Position numbers and translations under genes: made by a program | Assembly (NCBI GenBank): GCA_038049695.1 | Contig: CP142453.1 | Span: 1,691,501-1,755,500, forward strand | Reading direction: 5' to 3' | DNA length: 64,000 nucleotides | Origin: Cinnamomum chago | Lineage: Eukaryota > Streptophyta > Magnoliopsida > Laurales > Lauraceae | The notes under the pieces: generated by a model | Told to the model about the DNA's origin: nothing | Database searches by the model: none | The model's input: only the letters and a program-made list of their open reading frames with translations | In this document: positions 11,970 through 21,641 of the stretch, one piece after another | Numbering within the stretch: position 1 is the stretch's first letter | Layout: each line of letters opens with the position of its first letter

Positions 11970-12899
11970 GGCACCTTTGCTGGAGCTCCGCCTGTCATCC
12001 CACACGGAAGACTCCTGGTCGACCCTCAAGGCCGTGCTTATCTCGACGTACCTCCTCCCCCGGGTGGAGCCCCAGGAGGGTCGAATCGCGGTGGACTTCC
12101 ACCTCCTCCCTTTGCTTCCAATGATGAGGATCCTAATTTCCAGGAGGAGGGAAGTGAGAATTACAGCCTGGAAGGCGAGAGTCGTTTCCGAGGTCAGTCC
12201 AGCGAAGCCCCTAACCATTGGGACGAGAAGATCAAAGAGATGCAAAATCAGATTGGCAATGTCTTCAATGCCATGAAGGCACAGGTACCAGAATCAATAG
12301 ACTACCTGGTACAACGAACGGACACACCGTTCAAACCTGCCGTGGCGGACTACCCACTTCCCAAAAAATTCAAAATGCCGACCATGGAGACTTTTGATGG
12401 AACTAAGGACCCGCTGGATCACTTGGAAACTTACAAAACTCTAATGCAACTACACAACATCTCTGATGAGATCATGTGTAGAGCGTTTCCAACCACCTTG
12501 AAGGGCTCCGCGCGGCAATGGTTCTTCAGTCTCGCCCCAACCTCCATTTCCACCTTTGCAGAATTGAGTAAGTCCTTCGTGTCACATTTCATTGGAGGAC
12601 GTCGCCACCAGAAGCCCGCCACACACCTGCTCAGCATAAAGCAGGATAAAAATGAAAGCCTCAGGAGCTACCTCACTCGTTTTAACGAGGAGGTACTCCA
12701 AGTCGAAGAGCCCGACGACAAGGTCTCCATGACAACTTTCCTAGGAGGCCTTCGCTCCTCAAGCTTCCTCTTTTCAGTAACGAAGCGACCACCAAAGAGC
12801 ATGCCAGAACTGTTGGCAAAAGCTCAAAAATATATGAATGCTGAGGAAATCAACAGGTCCAGGCGAGGTGAATCATCTCGTGGATCGCCAAAAGCTTGA
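11970..12899 (+). CDS. Retrotransposon Gag core (retrotrans_gag domain)
   Basis: Gag is the structural protein that packages element RNA. The frame is open for 309 residues from after TAG 11967 to TGA 12897. The first in-frame ATG before the conserved core is at 12240, giving 219 residues. The retrotrans_gag domain shows YPLPKKFKMP, then TFDGTKDPLDHLETY, KGSARQWFFSL and FVSHFIGGRR, followed by a typical LLSIKQDKNESLRSYLTRFN segment. The same order occurs in the Gag of the TAT element at about 58.9-59.6 kb (YPLPKKFTVP, TYDGTSDPATHLRHF). No zinc knuckle and no pol follow: the frame ends where a 78-bp tandem repeat begins. It may supply Gag in trans or be a relic. Confidence 0.85.
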   Translation, partial: GTFAGAPPVIPHGRLLVDPQGRAYLDVPPPPGGAPGGSNRGGLPPPPFASNDEDPNFQEEGSENYSLEGESRFRGQSSEAPNHWDEKIKEMQNQIGNVFNAMKAQVPESIDYLVQRTDTPFKPAVADYPLPKKFKMPTMETFDGTKDPLDHLETYKTLMQLHNISDEIMCRAFPTTLKGSARQWFFSLAPTSISTFAELSKSFVSHFIGGRRHQKPATHLLSIKQDKNESLRSYLTRFNEEVLQVEEPDDKVSMTTFLGGLRSSSFLFSVTKRPPKSMPELLAKAQKYMNAEEINRSRRGESSRGSPKA

Positions 12900-13282
12900 C
12901 CTACCTCTGCACTGTTCTTAAACAGGCAGCCTATCTCCAGCTTAGCGGCTCTCTCACGGGTCGTAAAAAAAGCTTGACCTACCTCTGCACTGTTCTTAAA
13001 CAGGCAGCCTATCTCCAGCTTAGCGGCTCTCTCGTGGGTCGCCAAAAAAGCTTGGCCTAACTCTGCACTGTTCTTAAACAAGCAGTCTAACCCCAGCTTA
13101 GCGGCTCTCTCGCGGGTCGTCAAAAAAGCTTGGCCTACCTCTGCACTGTTCTTAAACAGGCAGTCTATCCCCAGCTTAGCGGCTCTCTCGTGGGTTGCTA
13201 AAAAAGCTTGGCCTACCTCTGCACTGTTCTCAAACAGGCAGCCTATCTCCAACTTAGCGGCTCTTTCATGGGGCGCCAAAAG
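12893..13282. repeat. Five tandem copies of a 78-bp unit
   Basis: Units start at 12893, 12971, 13049, 13127 and 13205, exactly 78 bp apart, each beginning AGCTTGACC or AGCTTGGCC and containing TAGCGGCTCTC. Copies differ at several sites. Because 78 is 26 codons, reading frames are preserved. On the minus strand all five copies stay open within 12824-13285, giving a 26-residue repeat around HERAAKLEIGCLFKNSAEVG. The array overlaps the end of gag and lies where pol would be in an autonomous relative. Confidence 0.93.
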
Positions 13283-13539
13283 CACGGTCTCAAAAGGATC
13301 TTGAAACTCAGGTCATCTGCAACCCGAGGGACTACATTAAATTAGCGTACCCAACTGTCTGGTAGCCCCAATGAGTCAAACCAGCTGGAACAACGCCTAT
13401 AAGGGCACCTGACACGGTCTGCTTGCCCAAAATAGTTTTCCTTTTGCTCGCCTGGATCAGCATCCCTTGGTGCCTGATGGACTAGAGTAGCCTGCTCACC
13501 CGCGTGCTCGCACACATTGGCACACAACATCTTGGCGCC

Positions 13540-14230
13540 CAGTCCCTCCTCTGCGTAGACCATAGGCACCACCCATCCGTGGCTCATCGCAGGAACAGGC
13601 GGAACCTGGGCGCCCCTTCCATTGCTTGTTGCAGCCTCGCCCGCGCCCAAGGGGGCGCCCCAGCCAACAGCCTCGCCTAAGCCAGCAGCAGCAGCCTGGG
13701 CGTCCAGTACCAGCGCCCAGCAGCAGCCTGGGCACCCAGCACCCTTGGGCGCCCAGCACCCCAGTACCCCAGCAGCAGGCTGGGCGCCCAGCATCCGCGC
13801 GCTCGCGCCCAGGCGGGCACCGCTGACCCGTCCAGCACCTCCGTTGCCAACAGGATTTTTTGGTCCGGGGGCGCTGCCCCCGAGCCCCCGCGAGCTGACC
13901 GGTCAGCTCGACCACCGCCCGGGGACACCCCCGGACCCCCTCTACGAAGTGCATGTATTAAAAGGTGAACAACGGAGATGAACAGTATCCAGAAAAGCTA
14001 CAAATGCTCGGCAAAAAAAAAAAAAAACTCGTCCAATAGCACTTGGCGCCCAGCACCAGCCCGGACCCTCGCCAGCACTCCTCTCCCGCACTCCCAGCGC
14101 CCTTCGCGCAAACAACTAGCTCGCCCATCTGGATTGCGCCCCTAGCCTGGATTGCCAATCTTCCCGCCTGGGTCTCCTCTCCCGCATCGCCCCTACAGGC
14201 GCCTTTCAGCTGCACGCCTAACAACGGCCC
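13540..14230. other. GC-rich spacer of the TR-GAG element with GGGCGCCC motifs and hairpins
   Basis: This non-coding part lies between the tandem repeats and the purine tract. GGGCGCCCAG and related words recur (for example near 13603, 13747 and 13778), as they do in the gag linker at 11885-11990. A strong palindrome cluster sits at 13862-13937. Open frames here on both strands are products of high GC and are not supported as genes. Confidence 0.6.
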
Positions 14231-14389
14231 ATCTTAAAAAAAAATAAAATGGAAAAGACTTGAGCTGTTTAGCGAGGCAAAAATATATCATGAAGGGAAA
14301 TAGTCATCTAGTAGGAGGAGTCTCCACCACCCAGAGCTCAAAAGTTCAAGCTAATGCCCCTTCTCCAAATTTTCTTAGACAAGGGGCAT

Positions 14390-14400
14390 TGGGGGGCAAA
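14390..14400 (+). promoter_or_regulatory. Polypurine tract of the TR-GAG element
   Basis: TTGGGGGGCAA directly precedes the first base of the 3' LTR (TGAT, 14401-14404), where plus-strand DNA synthesis would be primed. Confidence 0.75.
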
Positions 14401-14429
14401 TGATCACTACAACAATATGCACTTTTACC

Positions 14430-14890
14430 GACGTTTTTTAACGACGCTTTTCAAAAAACGTCGGTAAAGATTAAATTTTCCCGACGTATATGATTTTGTC
14501 GGTGAAAATCGGACTTTTACCGACGTTTTTTCAAAAAACGTCGGTAAAAGTTCGATTTTCACCGACGAGTTTAAAAAAACGTCGGCAAAAGTTGAATTTT
14601 ATTATTAGCTTATTTTTTGAGGGAAAATAAAAATATGGAGTCTTACCGACGAAATGTAGACGTCGGTAAAGGTTACTATTACCGACGTTTTAAAATTAAA
14701 CGTCGGCAAAATCCCAAAATAAAAAACAAGACTTTTACCGACGAAAAATAAAACATCGGTAAACATTTTTGCCGACGAAAAATGTATTTTACCGACGTAA
14801 AAAGATGTCGGGAAAAGTCTTCGTATAATTTTTTTTAACTTTTATTTATGATTTTGCCGACGAAAAAAACAACGTCGGCAAAGTCTTAAT
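14430..14890. repeat. Left subterminal repeats of the CACTA element
   Basis: About twenty copies of ACCGACG or its complement CGTCGGT occur in head-to-head and tail-to-tail pairs separated by A or T runs. Many pairs form short hairpins. This is the expected binding-site region for a CACTA transposase. Confidence 0.9.
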
Positions 14891-14899
14891 TTTTTTCCT

Positions 14900-16744
14900 C
14901 GCCTCTAGTACCCTATTTTCGCTCCGAATGACTCTGTCCCTCAAAAACCCTCTTTTCTCTCTTTCTCTCCCGCCACTCCTCCAAAAGCACTCTTTTCCCT
15001 CTTTTCTCTCTTTCGTCTCTCTCGATTCACTGGTCTAAATACAGGTAGTAGAAGAAGACGGCGACGACGATGACGAAGAAGAATGTCGTCAGATCTCCCA
15101 CGGTTCATCTGATCTCCGCTTTTTCATACGATTCAACGGAATATGCTCGCGATCCCGATCCTTTTGGCGCTTTTTTTTAGAGAGAAATGGTGGCTGTTTC
15201 TGATGCGTGATTTGAGTGGAATTCCCAAGGATCTGGAGCGATTGGTGAAGTAGAGGCGAGGATTTTAGCTGAGGAGCGATGATCGTCATGGATCGAAAGA
15301 TTGCAGGGTCGGTCTTGGTCTGGTTGGTCTTGCTACACCCATCTTTCCCACACCATCTCCTCCCCATTCATCTTCAAAGAGATCATCAGATCGATCTTCC
15401 TCTTACGTGGTGGCATTCTCCAGAGATAATCGAGCTTCCAATGTCAAGACCCAGGAACCCACAACCCCACATCTTTACAAAAGAAGGTTAGATTTCTTGC
15501 ACCCTCAAATTTCTTCTTCCAAAACGGTATCTTTAGGGCTTGTATTGTGTCTCATCTGGAATTAGGCCTTCTTGTACCCCAATTTCATTCCTTTAGAAGA
15601 ATCAGCCAATACCCATGTTCTGTTTTACCTTCAATCGAAATGGGTTGGTCGTGCAATCTATTTTGGAGGTAGATTAATTCCTGATTGCAATCGTTTCTCT
15701 GTTTTGGGTTTCACCCTCTTTTTTTTTTATTTTTTTGATCTTATTCATGCTGATGAACCCATTAATGAACTATGGTCCCTATTGGAAAACCATTTAGCCT
15801 TGTACCTAACATACTCCATCTATCAACTGTAAGATGTTGGGTGCTTAATTGGTTGTTTTTCTGTAAGATAGAACTTGAAAGCCAGAAATGGCTAGTTGGA
15901 ATCTATATGTTGGGTCCTTTTTTTTTTTTTGTTGGAGACTATGCATTGATTTTTAATGTATTCTTTTTTTACCTTGTTGGTGGGCTACTCCTTACAATTC
16001 ATTCATGGCTATGCATTATACACCACTGTAAGAAGATGGGTGCTTAGTCAATTTCTTCTTCAAAAAATAGAATATGGAGGCTATAGATGTCTGGTTCCAA
16101 TCTATATGTTGTATTTCTCTTCTTTTTTTTTTTTTTTTTTTTCTTTTTTCATGAGCTGTTTGTAGAGTTAATGTGTTCTTTTTATCTTGGTGGCTGGTAA
16201 TTTCTGACAGTTCCCTTCGTGGGTATTGGGGATTTTTCCATATCCATCAGGCTTATTCTACTACTGTCACCTGCAGGATGTAGTGACTCAGTTTGTTGTT
16301 TCTCTAGAAGATGGACTATTTATTTATTTATTTATGTTTTTGCTCGCTAGAAGATGGAACTAATTAGAAATATATAGTTCAAATCTTTATATTTGATCAT
16401 TTTTCTTTTTATCACAATTTTTTTTTCAGTGTTTCAGTTTGGTGTGATCACACTAAAATATAGTAATTAATACATGCAATTATTTGGCTTAACTTAGTAT
16501 ATTTTTGTGGGGCTACATCTATTGAATTAAGTGTGTTGCATTGCAATTTCCATCCAATTTAGGAAAACTATAGAAAATGAAACAATAATGGTTGCTATTT
16601 GTGGGTGCGAGCCTGCAACAAATGTCCTTATTTGATCTCTTTCGAAACTTTGCCTTTATGCTGAATTACTGTAGTTCAGATTTTTGTGTGTGTATTTCCT
16701 GCTTTATGCATGTGAATATTGATCATGTACTGTTTTGATGAACA
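14900..16744. other. CACTA interior, unassigned
   Basis: A CT-rich stretch (14930-15040) resembles a plant 5' untranslated region. It is followed by short open frames, none recognised, and by T-rich intron-like DNA leading to the acceptor of the LIP2-like exon. It may be captured gene sequence that I cannot name. Confidence 0.4.
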
Positions 16745-16745
16745 G

Positions 16746-16950
16746 GTGTGCGTGCTTTGATCTGTACAATGAAGTCATTCCTTACAAAGAGGCATGGTTC
16801 TGGCAAAAGTCTCTTGTACAAAGAAGGCATACTTTGATGGAACGAGATGAAGATCAATCAGACATGTTAATTATTCTACAACACCCTCCTGTGTATACAC
16901 TAGGTACGGCTAGTTTGGACAAATATCTGAAATTTGATATAAATGATTCT
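16746..16950 (+). pseudogene. Captured exon of octanoyltransferase (LIP2-like)
   Basis: Lipoyl(octanoyl) transferase moves octanoyl groups from acyl carrier protein to lipoyl domains in mitochondria or plastids. The exon follows an acceptor (GATGAACAG) and reads 68 codons with CFDLYNEVIPYKEAW, WFWQKSLVQ, the family block LIILQHPPVYTLGTAS, and LKFDIN. It ends before a GT at 16951. The block with the RGGxVTYHGPGQ signature and the catalytic region are absent downstream; instead the exon tail and a nearby word are partly duplicated (16982-17125). It lies inside the CACTA element, so I read it as a transduplicated fragment and not a working gene. I am sure of the family but not of the plastid or mitochondrial type. 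Confidence 0.8.
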
Positions 16951-17247
16951 GTTTGTCATCTTATCAGTTAAGATAAGAACCAAAGAAGGCATACTTTGGT
17001 TCTTTTCTAAACAGAAACTTGCTGTTAGACGAAGGGGGACACCTGAAAATTGGTGAATATTGGATTCAAATGCTTTATGAACAAATTGACCCTTTCCAAG
17101 ATCACTGTATGTCATCTTATCAGTTAACTGCATGTAATTCTTTCATGAATAGTCAACTGCTTTGAGTTATGACCTATGTCATTGTCTTTTTTCATTTATT
17201 ATTTGAGAAAATGGATCTTCAGGTGAGTAATTATCTTGTTTTTACAG

Positions 17248-17336
17248 GTCAAAGAAATGATGAGGCTGCTATCATGGCCAATGCTCTTTACGATACTCGG
17301 AGAGACATATGTACATTTGCTCATATATTCTATAAG
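17248..17336 (+). other. Exon-like segment in the CACTA element, source unknown
   Basis: An 89-bp stretch lies between a good acceptor (TTTTTACAG) and donor (AAG|GTAAGA). At least two frames stay open; one reads NDEAAIMANALYDTRRDICT. I cannot assign a family. Its splice-like borders suggest it was captured with introns from a host gene. Confidence 0.35.
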
Positions 17337-17790
17337 GTAAGAATGGCAAGGTATTTAATTATAAAAAAAAAAAGGAATTGTATTTCCTGTTTTCAAGTCC
17401 AATGCTGTTTCTTTTATTTTCTATAAATTATAAGGTTAGTTTTGATTGTACAAGCATTCATCTTTCACTGTTTTCATGTCAAGTCCTATGGAACTAAATG
17501 GGGGTCAATTTAAGACTATTTTCAGTGCACACAAACATACAACAATTGGGGGGTGGGCCCCGACCTGGATGCATGTCGATCAAGGGATGCAAGGTGATGG
17601 ATAGAATTGGATGTGGATTATGAGTGGACACAGATATAAGTCTAATTTTATGATTCCAGTCCTTAATTTTAGGTCGAGAAAGTTTCATTTTTTTCATTTT
17701 TTTTTCTCCATTCTTACATGGCATAAGAACAAAAGAAGAAGACTGATTTATGTTCTCTCTTGTTTTGCTCTTTTCATGGTTGATTTACAG

Positions 17791-17827
17791 GCCCTGGTGG
17801 CACTTGTACGTATCATTCAAGTGCCAG
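17791..17827 (+). other. Short exon-like segment in the CACTA element, source unknown
   Basis: A 37-bp stretch bounded by TGATTTACAG and CCAG|GTATGA. One frame reads GPGGTCTYHSSAR. It is too short to assign. Confidence 0.25.
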
Positions 17828-18533
17828 GTATGATTTTCATTTCCCCCCATTCTCTCTCCTTTATTATTTTACATTACTAGTGAATGATAGGCAGACCCTT
17901 CTGCAAGATACATTCATAAAAAAAAGAAAGAAAAATGGAAAAAGAATTGAGGAGATATTAAATTGTATTTTAATACATCCATCATTTCTTTGCTTCTTTT
18001 ACTTTTTTGTGTTAGTATACAAAAGGTCAGTGTCCTGTTTAACATCAAAAGTGGGAAAAAGATAAATTGCATCAAAAGCAGTGGGTGTATATTAAGTTAT
18101 CTTTTTTCAATAATGGCTTTGCTTTTACTTTTGGCCATTCACTTGTGGATCTTAGTGCTAGCTTTGACTCCTGGATCACAACGATGTTAGGTTTGTGGCT
18201 GCATATGGTGTTCTTGAGTAATCTTGACAACCACCCTCTTTCTTGGTTTCCTAATCACTGCACATTCTTGAGTAATCAGAAGATGAATTGAAGAAGACAA
18301 TGGAGAAAGCTAACAATTTGATTGTTGACATTTTGAAGAAAAAACAAGAAATTTTGAATTCATCTTCCCTTGTTGAGAAATCTCCATCAAGAGTGTTGAG
18401 TGGGTGATAACTAGGTTTCCTTTGTCATCACCACATGAGTATTTCCTAGTGGAACTCTAGTTAGATGAGAATAAATTTTTTTCCTTTAACCCTTTTACTA
18501 GTAGAGAGAGGCTCCTAAAATTTGTTTTTTGTT

Positions 18534-18642
18534 GTAGGATGGATTGATAGACTGTTAGGAGGAGGTGATCTCTTGAATCATGGGCAGCAGTGAGATGGAT
18601 ACATCTGCAAAGGGGTCAAAGACGCCTGCTTTGCAGGAGGTC
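18534..18642 (+). pseudogene. Captured 5' end of a G-box-binding bZIP gene (bZIP16/68-like)
   Basis: After an acceptor-like TTGTTGTAG, a short leader leads to an ATG at 18580. The frame begins MGSSEMDTSAKGSKTPALQE and ends near a GT. This closely resembles the conserved first residues of plant GBF-type bZIP proteins of the bZIP16/bZIP68 group, which bind G-boxes; the proline-rich and bZIP regions are not present. The match is only about 20 residues, so it is tentative. It sits inside the CACTA element. Confidence 0.42.
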
Positions 18643-18649
18643 TATTTCT

Positions 18650-20597
18650 ACTGCAATCGCTTGATTTCTGTTCGGTATTCATAAATTACTTGTCTTTGTG
18701 AATTTACTCTGTAGCTTATTTCTTCTGTGCTTTTTAGTGAAAAGTAGTTTCTTCACTATTTTTGTTTTCTCTCCTGCTGTTTATATATATATATATATCA
18801 TCATCACTGCCTTTTTATAGGAATGTATTAGTCGAGCGTAATTCTTTCACGTCACCTGTAAAGGATCGTCTATTGGGCCTTAGCATTTAGTAAAGATCAA
18901 GCGTTAATTGGCTTGTAATCACACAAACCCGCCATATTCTAATGAATTGCCCAAACCCACCTATTGCAGTGATGATTATTATTAATTTTGAAAAATTAGG
19001 GTGTGTCAATTAAATGATTATTATTATTATGTGAGGAACACCTATAACCCTTTGAACTCTCACTCATTTTGCTTTAATCTCAACTGGGTGACATTCAACG
19101 ATTGAATTTTAACAATATTAGCTTTGTGCTATTAGATCTTATTGGCCATGTGGTCTTCTAATTTGATTAAATGATTCTGCATAAATCTGAGAAACTAAAT
19201 TTCCCACAAACCAACCAAAATGATTGTATTAATAGTAATTGTTATTTACAGAGCACAAGATGGATAAAGCAACATCAAGAACTTCATCTAAACTAATTTT
19301 ATGTAGCTATTCCTATCAAACAACCTTTTCATTTCAATGTGCTCTTCTTATTAGAAGATAAAATCATTTATGCTTATTAAGAGAAATTTGCTCAATCTAT
19401 ATAACTCTTATGTTAGCATATTCTTACTATCAGTTTTATTATGTTTTAACACCTAACTATGAATAAATCTGTAGATAATATCTACAACTTGTAAGCAAAG
19501 ATTTCCTCAATTTATGAAAACCCATTTCCATTTTTTTTTTTTTTTGGGTTGGTAAACACCCCTTTTCCTTCAGTTGGTGCAGTTATTTCCTAGTAGATTA
19601 AGGACATGGGTTTGTAAGTGTTATGTAAGTGGAGATGTTCCTTGTAATCTTGTCCTTGTGGAATAAAACTATTCCCTTTTACAAGCAGAAAAGGTCATGT
19701 TTGTGCATCTTTGTCCTAGTTTCCATAAAAAGAGAAGAGGTGGGAACTTTGGTTAAGGATGATTACTGGAGATCTATTTAGTACATAAAAAAATGCTACA
19801 TCCATTCCCTGAGTAAATCTTGCACAGCTTTAGCACTCTAATGATTTCCCCCTCTAATGAAGTTAAAGAAAAGAATCAAGCTGTGAAAAGCATATATATT
19901 CTATTTGTTTCTTTACTTGCAACTGGATACTCAAGCATCCATATAAGTAAAAAAAAAAAAAAAAAAAGATTGGTCCCATTACCAACTTCCATAACTTGTT
20001 GTTTATATATTACTTCACATGTTGGGCTAAGTAAAGTTCCAGAGGAAATTTCTGAGAATCAGGAAGGTTCATGAGGACTCCTAGAATATTATGTGTGGTA
20101 AGTGTCTTGGGTGGGGGTGAGCTGTGAAAAAGGCACATGAACATGACCCCCATTCTATAGAAATGAAAACCCTTATTGAATGTTTTGTATCTATTAAAGA
20201 TTGGAATGGAGTAACCAACAAGATCAGACCTTGATCAATAGTGATGGGTTTGCCTGTCTGTCCTTTTTGACCCTGTTTCTTTCATATCTTTTTGCTTCTC
20301 TTTTGAAGCTGTGGATGCTTTTGCTGTGATGGTCACATGGGAGCTTGCAAGGACAGAGACAGCTAGCAGTGGCTGTGAAGCAGATGGCAATATGATCCAA
20401 GCTGTGAGGGCATTTGTTTGGTGGGATTTTTTTATGTAAATTTTTAAGGGTGGAGGTTTTCTTAGAGCGATGTTGGTTGTCAAGAAATGCATTTTGATGA
20501 GAAATGCTGATGGTTGTTTGCATGCATTTTTTACATTGACAGGTTTACAGGAAAATTATATTGAAAAACAAATATATTTTTTTTTAAAAATAAAATA
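18650..20597. other. CACTA interior, unassigned
   Basis: AT-rich, intron-like sequence with poly-A and poly-T runs. I recognise no coding region; short minus-strand frames at 20224-20523 lack similarity to anything I know. Confidence 0.4.
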
Positions 20598-21113
20598 CTT
20601 TTGCCGACGAAAAAAAAAACGTCGGCAAAAGTATTTTACTTTTTTATATTTGATAAATACCTTACCGACGAAGAAAAACGTCGGTAAAGGTATTTTTATT
20701 TATTTTTATATTTGAAAAATACTTTTACCGACGATTTTTTTCGTCGGTAAAAGGACAAATTTATTTTTTAAAAAATAAAATACTTTTAAAAAAACGTCGG
20801 TAAAAGTATTTTATTTATTTATTTTTTAAAAATACTTTTACCGACGTTTTTTTTTCGTCGGTAAAGTATATTGAAAAATAAATTTATTTTCTTTAAAATA
20901 ATAAAATAAATTTTCCGGCGAAAAAAAACGTCGGTAAAACTCATATAAGCATCGGTGAAAATGGTAATTTTACCGACGAAAAATTAATTCGTCGGTAAGG
21001 TGTTTTCTTGACATTTTTTTTCCGACGACTACCCGACGAAAAAAAAAACGTCGGTAAAACCTTTACCGACGTGTTTTGGACTTTTAGCGACGAAAAAAAA
21101 CGTCGCTGAAGGT
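20598..21113. repeat. Right subterminal repeats of the CACTA element
   Basis: The mirror of the left array: repeated ACCGACG and CGTCGGT words in inverted pairs separated by A or T runs, reaching to within about 15 bp of the terminal repeat. Confidence 0.9.
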
Positions 21114-21132
21114 GTAATCTGTTGTAGTGGAT

Positions 21133-21636
21133 GGATCAGGCCCAAATGACTCGGTCCACGATAGCGGGTCGAGTCAAAGTGACCCGAGCCTGTGATGAGC
21201 CCGGGTCTAAATCCACCCATTAAGGGCCGGGCCCAGATCCACCGATTGACGAAGTCAATGCGTTGTTCCTTTAAACGGCCTTCACCAAGTCCCGCGGAAG
21301 AAATCTTACCTGCTCATCTGTTGATGACAGTTCGGGAGACTCCACCAGAATGAAGCGTACATCGTTGGAGATCGCTGGAGAATCTCCCCACCCGTTGGGG
21401 AAAGAGTATAAAAGGAGAGTCCTATCAAAGAAGCAACTCTCCTCTAATTCTACACATTATCATTGTAATCTTCTTCCTTGTAATTTCTTCCCCAGAGCAG
21501 TAAAGTCATTAGTTGAAGTGGACGTAGGTCTCACCGACCGAACCACTATAAACTCTCTCTCTCTCTCTTCATTAATTTCTACATTAATTGCATATCACTT
21601 GACCGGTGGTGCCCAAAACACTTTTTGGCATCATCA
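21133..21636 (+). repeat. 3' LTR of the TR-GAG element (main part)
   Basis: Continues the LTR whose first four bases (TGAT) are left of the CACTA insertion at 14401-14404. It ends CATCA and is followed by the duplication GATTT. It differs from the 5' LTR at 11 positions, nine of them transitions, plus one CT unit. Confidence 0.95.
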
Positions 21637-21641
21637 GATTT

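Larger units (their letters stand above)
14405..21129. mobile_element. Non-autonomous CACTA (En/Spm) transposon carrying host gene fragments
   Basis: The ends are CACTACAACA on the left and its exact complement TGTTGTAGTG on the right, flanked by a 3-bp duplication GAT (14402-14404 and 21130-21132). Both ends carry subterminal arrays of TTTTACCGACG in both orientations, the usual layout of CACTA transposase-binding regions. The 6.7-kb interior has no long frame resembling a CACTA transposase, so it would depend on one supplied elsewhere. It carries exon-like pieces of at least two host genes with their splice sites, that is, transduplicated sequence. Confidence 0.93.
11004..21636 (+). mobile_element. 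TR-GAG-type non-autonomous gypsy retrotransposon, split by a CACTA element
   Basis: Two LTRs (506 and 508 bp) begin TGATG and end CATCA, and the insertion is flanked by a perfect 5-bp duplication GATTT (10999-11003 and 21637-21641). Without the CACTA insert the element is about 3.9 kb: 5' LTR, primer-binding site, gag, tandem repeats, GC-rich spacer, purine tract and 3' LTR. There is no protease, reverse transcriptase or integrase, so it is non-autonomous. Size and Gag-only coding fit the published TR-GAG class. The LTRs differ at 11 sites plus a 2-bp CT-repeat indel, about 2.2 percent, so it is fairly young. Confidence 0.9.

Noticed and set aside
12893-13282. CRISPR-like array of regular repeats
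   Set aside because: The whole 78-bp unit is repeated with no unique spacers, and the setting is a plant retrotransposon.
13342-14237. Several overlapping open frames on both strands in GC-rich DNA
   Set aside because: Low-complexity Ala/Pro/Gly-rich translations in all frames come from high GC content and GGGCGCCC repeats; no family resemblance.
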